Assembly (NCBI GenBank): GCA_964551305.1
Contig: CAZKBT010000037.1
Span: 1 to 33,947, forward strand
Origin: JBAZDC01 sp041654595
Lineage (GTDB): Bacteria > Pseudomonadota > Gammaproteobacteria > Burkholderiales > Burkholderiaceae_B
Direction of reading: 5' to 3'
DNA length: 33,947 nt
This document shows, piece by piece, positions 1-6,820 of the stretch. A program made the translations under genes and the position numbers. The notes beneath the pieces were generated by a model that was not told where the DNA came from, made no database searches, and saw only the letters and a program-made list of their open reading frames with translations. Positions within the stretch are counted from its first letter, which is position 1. The number at the start of each line of letters is the position of its first letter.

Positions 1-55
1 GAGCAACGGCCTTCTAAGCCGTAGGTCACACGTTCGAATCGTGTAGGGCGGGCCA
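1..55 (+). tRNA. tRNA-Arg(TCT), 5' end cut off by the window edge
   Basis: The segment begins in the D-arm and shows a full anticodon stem ACGGC/GCCGT around a loop with anticodon TCT, a T-arm with the loop TTCGAAT, the 3' acceptor strand and an encoded CCA at 53-55. It therefore decodes arginine AGA. The 3' end of such a gene is a common integration target, and the remains of a tyrosine recombinase start 36 bp downstream, which suggests this gene was the attachment site of the region that follows. Confidence 0.93.
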
Positions 56-90
56 GAGATTCATATATATTCCAATGGCTTATTGTCAGC

Positions 91-198
91 CTAGCCAGCA
101 GCCCCGAGCTTTTCGAGTTGTCGCTGTGACTCAAACGTGACAACGTTTACGTGCTGCGCGAGATGTCCCGCGTCAGGGTGAGCATACTTCTTGACCAA
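91..198 (-). pseudogene. C-terminal remnant of a tyrosine recombinase (integrase)
   Basis: The minus strand reads 35 codons to a TAG stop at 91-93. They begin LVKKYAHPDAGHLAQHV, which matches the end of phage-type integrases, where the active-site tyrosine sits in a (R/K)YAHL motif followed by a helix of the HLxxH type. Nothing upstream in the same frame looks like the rest of an integrase; the frame instead runs into the duplicated Fic segment. The fragment sits just downstream of tRNA-Arg, the usual place for such an enzyme, so it is probably the last trace of the island's integration module. The family call rests on a short stretch and is an inference. Confidence 0.55.
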
Positions 199-199
199 C

Positions 200-237
200 G
201 GATGCAGGGCGTTCAGCTGGATGTAGGGCATTCAGCT
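200..237. repeat. Abutting 19-bp tandem repeat, 17/19 identical
   Basis: Copy 1 (200-218) and copy 2 (219-237) share GGATG-AGGGC-TTCAGCT and differ at two positions. On the minus strand both copies encode the residues ELNALHP of the Fic fold. The repeat lies exactly at the junction between the Fic remnant and the integrase remnant, so it either marks the recombination event that joined them or arose by slippage. Confidence 0.8.
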
Positions 238-616
238 CACCCAGATAATGGGCGGCCCGCGCGCTGAATCCTTCGGGCGAAAGCCCTTTCAAGGCATTTT
301 CTTGCGCCAGCGCGGCTTATCCGCGGCGCGAGCTTTCAATGAAAGCATGGTGCGCGAATCGGGATTCGCCTTTCGAGATTTCCACAGTGCGAATCTCGCC
401 CGCCCAACCGTGGATATCGCCGAACAGGAATTTGCGGATTTCCCGAAGGTGGGCCAAATCGAAGTTGTCGCGAACAGGGTCGAGAGCCAGCCCGTAGGAG
501 AGGACGGCGACCAGGGTGGCCTCCACCCTTTTCAGTTCCGCCGGATCGGTGATGCCTAGGCGATGACGCAGGATTCCATGGCCAGGCGCGAAACGCGCCT
601 GCCGCGAGCCGGGATT
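218..616 (-). pseudogene. Fic-domain protein, broken and missing its catalytic loop
   Basis: On the minus strand one frame gives a recognisable Fic core: GILRHRLGITDPAELKR, then NFDLAHLREIRKFLFGDIHG, WAGEIRTVEISKGESRFAH and AFIES. An in-frame TAA at 317-319 follows, then AALAQENALKGLSPEGF and AAHYLGELNALHP. Fic enzymes transfer AMP or other phosphate-linked groups using an HPFx(D/E)GNGR loop that follows directly after this point. Here the sequence diverges after HP, so the catalytic residues are absent. The 5' side is also open-ended: the frame closes at a TGA just beyond 616 with no good start. The gene is dead by at least three lesions. Fic proteins occur both as toxins of toxin-antitoxin pairs on mobile islands and as host-directed effectors; which this was cannot be told. 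Confidence 0.82.
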
Positions 617-699
617 TCACGCTGCGAAGCACGTCTTCTATGCTGAGTTCTCGGGCGGCGGCGCGCTCGAGCTCATGCAAACAGCCGATCCGCCAAATA

Positions 700-2853
700 C
701 TACGGCAAGAGTCCGACGGGCGTCGCAAAGCTCAGGTAGTTCTTGGTCAGTTGTTTTTCCTTTTGTTGATTGGGGTTGGCGCTCTGGCACCACCTATCCG
801 AGTTGGCGTGTTTTTGCCCCTGGCCGTCCGTGACGATGCAAGCCGCCTGATCGACGATCGCCGCCTTGTTGGTCGGGCACTTCGAAGAATCGGTCTCGTC
901 GCATTTGGCGAACCGTTCCTTCACCAGGATGGAGTATCGATTGTCCTCCAGGTCGGTGAAGCGCACCCTGATGGGATAACCGGCCACGGTGCCTACGCGG
1001 AATCCCGCAATCTGGCTGTTGTCCGGCATATCGACATCTTGCGTGAAGTTTTCGCATTCAGGGTCGTCGGCCTGCGTTTTCAATGAGCACACCCCGTACC
1101 ATTTGATCAACGGCTTGTTCTGGGGCAGGCCTTCAGGCACGCCGATCGCCAGGGTGAAGCCGCCAGCATAATCGAACTGCGCCTGGTTCTCGAGGCCCTT
1201 GGGGCCGCCCACGGTGAAGATCAGCCCATCGCCCAGCTCGCTCATGAAGCCCACCGCGTCGTCCACGGAAAAGGCGTAGGCATTCATCTCGAGGTCGTCG
1301 TGTATCAGCTGGACGTAAGGATTGAACACCTGCTTGGGGTCGTTCCGGACGTCCGGGTCTTGGTGGTTGTATTGCAGGTCGTGGATGTACATGGACTGGA
1401 TTCTTGCGTGATCCCAGGGCGGTTGCGAGGGATCCAGGTCGGGAATCTGCGTATCGGCCAATGGATTCGCCCCCGCGCCGCATCCCTCGTTGAAGGGCAC
1501 CCAGCCATAGATGTGCGTCATGGCATTCCAGAAGTCGAACTTCGGTACCAGCGGCGTGCTTCCTTCGCATGTTTTGCCGGCGGCGTACAAGGCCAGGTAG
1601 TTCTCATGGCTTTGCTTGAAGAACCGCTTGACGGTCGCCAGCTTATGTTGCAGATCGCTCGGGCAAGACCAGCGGTCGGTCACGTAGCCGCTGATGTCCT
1701 CTCCGTCCCAATCCACGCAGGATCCCCAGAGGTTTTGCATGCGTTGGACGGCTTGTCCGAAGTGCAGCGATCTTTTCTGCTCGTCGGTGCACGTTTCCTT
1801 TATGCATGCCAGGACGGTCAGCACGGGCGGAAAGCCCTCGTCCGGTTTGACGGGAACGTTGTTGCTGGGAGGCAAGGTGCCGGAGCGCTGCGCGAAGATA
1901 TTGTATCCGCCGGGCAGCTTCAACTCGTCCAAATTGTAGACCGGCCAACCTTCCCCGACGGCGGAATCGGACAGGAATGCCGAAAGCGAACGCCTGAACT
2001 CGGCCAGGGGCTGCGTCGAGCCGCTGAATCCGATGTAGGGATTGTTTTTGGGGCCGATGGCCACCGGCATATATACATGGTCCACATAGGATATGTTGTA
2101 CCCGACGTTTTCCGGCTTGAGAATCCGCCGCGCTTCGCCGGCGGGAACGATGGAGTCCCCGAATGTATATTCGGATAGCTGCGCGTAGATGTTTTCCGGG
2201 AACTGGACGTCGCTGTAGTACGTGGTCAGCGCGCATTCGGTGTTGTCACCCGTGCAGGTCACGCCTTCGGGCGTTGCCAGGGGCGCGTCCTGGCCATTGG
2301 GATGGCCTTCGTCCTTGCGCTCGAGCAGGCGTTCGTCGTTGTCGGCCAGCACGACGCGTCCGCCATTCCACCAGGTAATGTATTCGCCGTTCAACGCACC
2401 CTCGGTCAGCGCGCTATAGAGCGGGAGCGTGACCGTCACGGCGGAATCGGGCGGTATGCCCTTGCCTTCGTTGACGTACAGTTTGTAAACATGAGGGGTG
2501 GGGTAGTCATCGTTACTGCGCCAACATCCTTGAAGCCACTCGTTCTTTGCGTTTTTACTGGTAGCCAGGACAGGGTAGATCGTATCCGTCGCGGAATTGT
2601 TGTGTATGGTGATGGTCTTCGGATGGACCTGAATTTCTTCCTCGTTCGAGCCTACGCACGTCACGACCTGGGATGGCGGCGGCGGGCCGTCGCTGCTGCC
2701 GCAGGCTTGGCCCGGTTGGCATTCATATACGAAGCCCGGGCCGCTGCCATCCCCGCAAGCCGTAAGGGCGAACAGGGCTGCCAGCATGCCGCTATAGCGC
2801 AACACCTGGCCTGAAAAGGAATGTTGTGTTACTGCTGGATTATGCGGATTCAT
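700..2853 (-). CDS. Large exported lipoprotein of unknown function (717 aa)
   Basis: The ATG at 2853 is preceded by a purine-rich AAAGAGAAAA stretch. It is followed by a short N-region, a hydrophobic segment and the lipobox LTAC, about 30 residues in, so the mature protein should start at that cysteine and be lipid-anchored. The frame is open upstream to 3108, but only the 2853 start gives a signal peptide. After a short Gly/Ser/Pro linker, the remaining ~670 residues hold many cysteines, consistent with a disulfide-bonded envelope or surface domain. Segments such as TITIHNNSATDTIYPVLA, YVDHVYMPVAIG and AYAFSVDDAVGF recall thaumatin-like/GH64 beta-sandwich folds, but this resemblance is weak and no catalytic residues were identified. 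It is divergent from the deubiquitinase gene, with 282 bp between the two starts, and both lie between the mobile-element remnants and a conserved gene. Confidence 0.8.
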   Translation of the reverse strand: MNPHNPAVTQHSFSGQVLRYSGMLAALFALTACGDGSGPGFVYECQPGQACGSSDGPPPPSQVVTCVGSNEEEIQVHPKTITIHNNSATDTIYPVLATSKNAKNEWLQGCWRSNDDYPTPHVYKLYVNEGKGIPPDSAVTVTLPLYSALTEGALNGEYITWWNGGRVVLADNDERLLERKDEGHPNGQDAPLATPEGVTCTGDNTECALTTYYSDVQFPENIYAQLSEYTFGDSIVPAGEARRILKPENVGYNISYVDHVYMPVAIGPKNNPYIGFSGSTQPLAEFRRSLSAFLSDSAVGEGWPVYNLDELKLPGGYNIFAQRSGTLPPSNNVPVKPDEGFPPVLTVLACIKETCTDEQKRSLHFGQAVQRMQNLWGSCVDWDGEDISGYVTDRWSCPSDLQHKLATVKRFFKQSHENYLALYAAGKTCEGSTPLVPKFDFWNAMTHIYGWVPFNEGCGAGANPLADTQIPDLDPSQPPWDHARIQSMYIHDLQYNHQDPDVRNDPKQVFNPYVQLIHDDLEMNAYAFSVDDAVGFMSELGDGLIFTVGGPKGLENQAQFDYAGGFTLAIGVPEGLPQNKPLIKWYGVCSLKTQADDPECENFTQDVDMPDNSQIAGFRVGTVAGYPIRVRFTDLEDNRYSILVKERFAKCDETDSSKCPTNKAAIVDQAACIVTDGQGQKHANSDRWCQSANPNQQKEKQLTKNYLSFATPVGLLP

Positions 2854-3135
2854 ATGGTTTTTTCTCTTTGAATGGAAGGCGCGCGCATCGTTGCTGTATG
2901 GCGGATGGAATGCTTCAGTGAGCTGAGCAACCCAATATGGGGGAAAAGTTCCATGATTTCGTCTTCTTTTACTGGATTTTGGGTCGAGGCGGGCAACTCG
3001 ATCGTCCAACTGCGTGCTTCCATGCATGGAACTATTCATTCCGTGGCCGTTACCAATAAGGAGATATCGGCGGGGCTGTCGTTTTTCCCAGAGTCGATCA
3101 GAGGACAATCTAAGGAAAGCGTAAGGAAATCACAC
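2854..3135. promoter_or_regulatory. Divergent intergenic region of the lipoprotein and deubiquitinase genes
   Basis: This 282-bp stretch separates two divergent start codons and must carry both promoters. It is clearly richer in A+T than the coding flanks. The plus-strand frame of the deubiquitinase stays open through it, but the only good ribosome-binding site (AAGGA at 3123-3127, 8 nt before ATG 3136) lies at its right end. No convincing -35/-10 pair or known regulator box was identified. Confidence 0.5.
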
Positions 3136-4536
3136 ATGTCAATCGAACTTTCAGCTGGTAATTTCGGCGTGCCGTCCATCAGTGCATCGGACATCAAGAC
3201 GATTCAGGGCGCGACCGATCGCGACGGAATTGGAAGCGGACTTTCACGCATATGGGATAAAGTGTGCGACTGGTTTTGCAGCACGAACCGGTGGGAAGCG
3301 AAACAATGCTTGTTCGATCTGTATGCCGATCCCGCGTCGACGACTGCAAAAGACAAGCTTGATAGCTTTCTTAGGTTGCGTGATCTTGTCGGTGAGGATT
3401 ATAAGGATCGATTCCAATTGGAGGAGGACGACGACGGCTTTACGTTTAAATTAGTCCTGGACATGGATGACGCCGACGATGTTGTGCTTAGGTTTGGCAA
3501 GGATGATCTCGCTGGCATTGCGGGGGCTCGGGGCGGCAACAGTCTCAAGACGTTTTTATTGGCTTGGGGCGTGGATAAAGTCGGGGATATTGTGCTGGTT
3601 GGCGCGAAGGACTTAGACAGCGTTTGCGGATTCCGGAATCTGGGCAATACGTGCTATGCGAATTCGGCCTTGAAGTTCCTGATCTTCTCCATGGGCGACG
3701 AGCGGCTTATTGGTCATCTTAAGAGTTTTGCGGAAAAAACGCCGGATCCGGCCAAGAAGGAAGCAGCGGAAAAATTTATCGCGGTCGTCGAGGCGTCAAT
3801 GAGCGAGAAAGGCCCCCTGATAACCGAGCTTCGTGAGTTTTTCTCGTGCTTGCAAAAACTGGACGCATTCCGTGGTTTCAAGATAGTGGGGGTTCAGCAT
3901 GAGTCGCATGAGTTCCTGGCTAAAGTGGCGGAGATTTTCGATTTCTCGCAGCTTCCGGACCGTTCCGTCACCTTGCAGCAAAGACTCGTCAGAGGAGACA
4001 TGCAAAGGGAGCCTAGCGGCGAACCGGAGTTCTTCAGTGTGTTCCAAGTTTCCGGCGCCGATGCGCACGCGACAGTGCAGGATATCGTGAATGGCGCGTG
4101 TGAGCCGGAAGAGGTGGAATACAGGTTCGAAGGAGAGAAGCAAAGCTCTCCGGCCACCCGCGTCAAGCAATGGATGGTTTCGGACATAGAGTCGTTCCAG
4201 CACTTCAATATTTATCTCGAGACGCTGAACTACGATCTCGAGTTGGGCAGGCAATCCAGAACGACGCTGGAGAATACGAGCTTCAACGATGATCTGGTGC
4301 TGCAAGTGCTGGATGAGAAAACGAATAGTCATTGGAAAGTAACGTTCGCGCCGCGAGAAGTGATAGTCCACAGCGGAGGCGACGACGGCGGCCACTACTA
4401 TATGTACGCCAAGCAGGACAAGGGCGGCTGGGTCAAGCACAACGACAGTACGGTGACGTCTTCGGAGCCCGGCAGCCGTGAGCAAGCCAGGATGATCGGC
4501 TTCGCGGTCATAAGCCGTGAGAAAGTCGAGCCTTGA
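3136..4536 (+). CDS. USP-type (peptidase C19) deubiquitinase, probable secreted effector (466 aa)
   Basis: The protein carries the defining motifs of eukaryotic ubiquitin-specific proteases. A Cys box GFRNLGNTCYANSALKF lies at 165-181 with catalytic Cys173, a QHESHEFL box (canonical QxDAxEFL) at 254-261, and a His box GGHYYMYAK with His420, followed by WVKHND with Asn436/Asp437 as the third catalytic position. All parts of the triad are present, so activity in removing ubiquitin or a ubiquitin-like protein is expected. Residues 1-120 are a separate domain. IWDKVCDWFCST (39-50), a CLFDLY helix and the DRFQ stretch at 91-94 followed by acidic beta-strands resemble, from memory, the N-terminus of Salmonella SifA and its WEK(I/M)xxFF translocation motif. 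There is no Sec signal and no membrane segment. The start at 3136 was chosen over in-frame upstream codons because AAGGA sits 8 nt before it. Bacteria lack ubiquitin, so the target should be in a eukaryotic host. Delivery by type III secretion is inferred. Confidence 0.88.
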   Translation: MSIELSAGNFGVPSISASDIKTIQGATDRDGIGSGLSRIWDKVCDWFCSTNRWEAKQCLFDLYADPASTTAKDKLDSFLRLRDLVGEDYKDRFQLEEDDDGFTFKLVLDMDDADDVVLRFGKDDLAGIAGARGGNSLKTFLLAWGVDKVGDIVLVGAKDLDSVCGFRNLGNTCYANSALKFLIFSMGDERLIGHLKSFAEKTPDPAKKEAAEKFIAVVEASMSEKGPLITELREFFSCLQKLDAFRGFKIVGVQHESHEFLAKVAEIFDFSQLPDRSVTLQQRLVRGDMQREPSGEPEFFSVFQVSGADAHATVQDIVNGACEPEEVEYRFEGEKQSSPATRVKQWMVSDIESFQHFNIYLETLNYDLELGRQSRTTLENTSFNDDLVLQVLDEKTNSHWKVTFAPREVIVHSGGDDGGHYYMYAKQDKGGWVKHNDSTVTSSEPGSREQARMIGFAVISREKVEP

Positions 4537-4563
4537 GATCCGCATCGTCGCCGGTGCGGGCGG

Positions 4564-4581
4564 GTCCTTACAGGTAAGGAC
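4564..4581. other. Perfect 8-bp hairpin at convergent gene ends
   Basis: GTCCTTAC-AG-GTAAGGAC lies between the convergent deubiquitinase and cardiolipin synthase genes and includes the stop codon of the latter. No T-tract follows on either strand, so it could be a weak bidirectional terminator or transcript 3' end structure. Confidence 0.35.
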
Positions 4582-6034
4582 TGGCCAGCCAGATGATGCG
4601 GTTGCGCAGTCGCTTGCGAAAGGGCAGCGCCCTGAGGTCGTCCAGCGTCAGTGGTTTTGCGGAGCGGATTTCATTGTCGATTTGCCCGGCCACCTTCCGG
4701 GCCAGCTCGCGATCATAGATTTCCATGTCCAGTTCGAAGTTCAGCCGTAGGCTGCGCGGGTCGAGGTTCGATGAGCCGATATAGGTCCATCCGCCGTCGA
4801 TCGTGATCAGCTTGGAATGGTTGAATGTGCCTTGCGCCAGCCAGACCGTGCATCCGCTGTGAAGAATCTGATCGAGCTGGGCCATCATGGCATAGTTGAC
4901 CAGCCGCAGATTGTTTGTTCCGGGTATGACGATGTCCACGCGGATGCCGCGCCGCGCCGCGGTTTTGATCGCGCCCATGAGGATCTGGTCGGGGAGAAAA
5001 TAGGGCGACTGGATGCGGATGTGATGCTGGGCGACGGCGAAGGCCCCCAACAACATGCTGTGGGTGCTGGCGATGTAGCGGTCCGGCCCCGACTGTATGC
5101 AGCGTCCCGCCACGAACGGCGGCGTTGCTTCGTATTCGCTGTCGAACCAGATGTCGTACGGCAGGGCTTCCTTGGTCGTGAAAGCCCAATCGTGGGCGAA
5201 TACGGACATCAATTGCTGCACCAAAGGGCCGAGGATGCGAAAGTGAGTGTCGCGGTCGGCGTCCTGGTTCGCTTGGGACGTGACGAAACCGGCGCGTATG
5301 TTCATGCCGCCGGTAAACGCGCAATGCCCGTCCACGACCAGGATCTTGCGGTGGCTGCGCAGATTCGCATAGGGCATGCGCCATCCGAGCGGCGTGGTCA
5401 TGAACAGCGCGCACGGAATGTTTCTTTTTCTTAGCTGGTGGACGATCGGGGGGCGGGAATACTTCGCGCCCACGGCATCGATCAACACGCGTATCTCGAC
5501 GCCGCGTTCATGCGCCCGGGACAGCGCATCGACGAATTTTCGGCCTTCGGCGTCGTTATCAAAAATGTATGTCTGTAACGCGATGCAGGTATGCGCATTC
5601 TCGATGGCCTGCAGCATGGCCGGATAGGCTTGGTCGCCTCCTTGCAGCAAGGTCACGTTGTTGCCGCCCAACAAGGGGAAATGGCTGATCCCGTCCCCCA
5701 GCGTTTTCAGTGAATGAAATTGGGCGCCGCTGATGGCGTCGATGCTGGCTTGCGTATGTTCGCCGTTTTCCGCGTAAGGGGCTATCGTTTTGTCGCGCTC
5801 TTCGGATACCTGCGTTTGGCGCACGCGATTGATGCCCGCCACCAGGTACATAAGGGGTCCGGCCAGAGGCGACATCAGGCTGATTCCAACCCAGCCGATG
5901 GCCGCCCTGACGTCGGATTTGGTCATTGCGGCATGGATTGCGGCGGATGCGCTTGCCACCAGGCCGAGCACGAAGATGATGTGCGGCCAGTAGTCGGCAA
6001 ACAGCTGCTGCAATGTAGACAAGGTCTGTGCCAT
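4568..6034 (-). CDS. cls: Cardiolipin synthase (PLD superfamily)
   Basis: The 488-aa protein has two N-terminal hydrophobic segments (about residues 15-37 and 45-65), which anchor it in the inner membrane, followed by two phospholipase-D HKD motifs. HKD1 is SHRKILVVDG near residue 226 and HKD2 is NHSKLITIDG near residue 405, the latter followed by GSSNLDPRSL. This is the architecture and length of ClsA-type cardiolipin synthases, which join two phosphatidylglycerols, or a phosphatidylglycerol and another lipid, through a phosphatidyl-histidine intermediate. GGGAG lies about 12 nt before the start. It reads toward the deubiquitinase gene and is probably the first core gene on this side of the island-like segment. 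Confidence 0.93.
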   Translation of the reverse strand: MAQTLSTLQQLFADYWPHIIFVLGLVASASAAIHAAMTKSDVRAAIGWVGISLMSPLAGPLMYLVAGINRVRQTQVSEERDKTIAPYAENGEHTQASIDAISGAQFHSLKTLGDGISHFPLLGGNNVTLLQGGDQAYPAMLQAIENAHTCIALQTYIFDNDAEGRKFVDALSRAHERGVEIRVLIDAVGAKYSRPPIVHQLRKRNIPCALFMTTPLGWRMPYANLRSHRKILVVDGHCAFTGGMNIRAGFVTSQANQDADRDTHFRILGPLVQQLMSVFAHDWAFTTKEALPYDIWFDSEYEATPPFVAGRCIQSGPDRYIASTHSMLLGAFAVAQHHIRIQSPYFLPDQILMGAIKTAARRGIRVDIVIPGTNNLRLVNYAMMAQLDQILHSGCTVWLAQGTFNHSKLITIDGGWTYIGSSNLDPRSLRLNFELDMEIYDRELARKVAGQIDNEIRSAKPLTLDDLRALPFRKRLRNRIIWLASPYL

Positions 6035-6261
6035 AACGAATAGACTCCCGTGGCGGTGTCATAGGGGTCGGCGGGTGAGGGCTAGTATATAGAACTTGTC
6101 CCGCGAGTATATCGAGGGAATACGGAATCGCTTGGTTTCGGGGGCGGGGCCGTTCATGGCTCGCAAGCATGCGGACACAAGATCACACAAGGGGAAACTT
6201 GATAAGGGGGGCAAAGGTTTGCCATCATGAAAACAAGCCCAACCATGAACAAGGAGGTTTC

Positions 6262-6657
6262 ATGATCCAATTTTCACGTGCTTTTGTGACTGCCGCTGTT
6301 TTTGCGGCGGGTCTCGCCGCCGCGCCCGTTGCAATGGCACAGACTGAGGCGCCGGCGCAAGCGGCTCCGCCCGCTGCCCAGGTGGTGCAGCCCAGCGACG
6401 CGTAGTTGCAGAAATTCGCACAGGCGTCTCAGAAGGTCGCGGTCGTTGCCGAAGAGTATCAGCCCAAGCTGAGCGCGGCGCCGGATGACAGCAGCCGTCA
6501 GCAGGTAATGAAGGAAGCGGACGAAAAAATGGTCCAGCTCGTCAGGGCGGATGGCCTGACGGTCGACGAATACAACGGCATCAGCATGGCGGTTCAGCAG
6601 GATCCCCAGTTGCGCCAGCGCGTCATGGATCTGGTCAATCAGCAGTCGGGCGGCTAA
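6262..6657 (+). pseudogene. DUF4168-type periplasmic protein interrupted by one amber codon
   Basis: A perfect AAGGAGGT sits before ATG 6262. The frame encodes a signal peptide ending in AMA-QT and a Pro/Ala linker, then meets TAG at 6403-6405, and continues in the same frame as LQKFAQASQKVAVVAEEY to a TAA at 6657. The part after the stop has the typical helical DUF4168 sequence, including EADEKMVQLVRADGLTVDEY, and the residue expected at the stop is Gln, so a single CAG-to-TAG change explains it. Reading through gives 131 aa, a normal length. The reading frame on both sides looks undamaged, so the change is recent, a sequencing error, or bypassed. A TTG follows the TAG directly, but restart there would lose the signal peptide. 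The function of the family is unknown; members are small exported proteins. Confidence 0.8.
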
Positions 6658-6742
6658 ACGCCGTAAACAGCCCGGCCCGCGGTCGACGGCACATCGAGCC
6701 GGCGTGGTCGGCATTCATCTTTGTTTCTAATGAACAGCTTGA

Positions 6743-6778
6743 AGCTTCGGCCGGTCATTTGACCGGCTGAAGCTTTTT
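6743..6778 (+). terminator. Rho-independent terminator after the DUF4168 gene
   Basis: A 15-bp stem with one G-T mismatch (AGCTTCGGCCGGTCA pairing with TGACCGGCTGAAGCT), a 2-nt loop and a run of five T (6774-6778) end the transcript 85 bp after the coding region and insulate the autotransporter gene. Confidence 0.9.
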
Positions 6779-6820
6779 CTCGCTTACAATCCGCCGGTAT
6801 GTAAGAATATTTTACGTAAA

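Noticed and set aside
3028..3056. GGAAC followed by ACCAATA, recalling the hrp box of type III secretion promoters
   Set aside because: The spacing between the two parts is about four bases too long and the second part lacks CCAC, so it is not a credible match.
2854..3108. In-frame upstream extension of the lipoprotein to 3108
   Set aside because: It would bury the signal peptide and lipobox about 110 residues inside the protein.
2872..3135. In-frame upstream extension of the deubiquitinase to 2872
   Set aside because: Upstream ATGs lack ribosome-binding sites and the extra residues have no family character, while ATG 3136 has AAGGA at 8 nt.
4554..4568. GGGCGGG-containing segment similar to the tRNA-Arg 3' end, a possible second attachment site
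   Set aside because: Only a 7-base GC-rich core and a few flanking bases match; this is within chance for GC-rich DNA.
6406..6657. Separate small gene starting at the TTG after the amber codon
   Set aside because: The segment is the direct continuation of the upstream frame and family domain; a protein starting there would have no signal peptide and no ribosome-binding site of its own.
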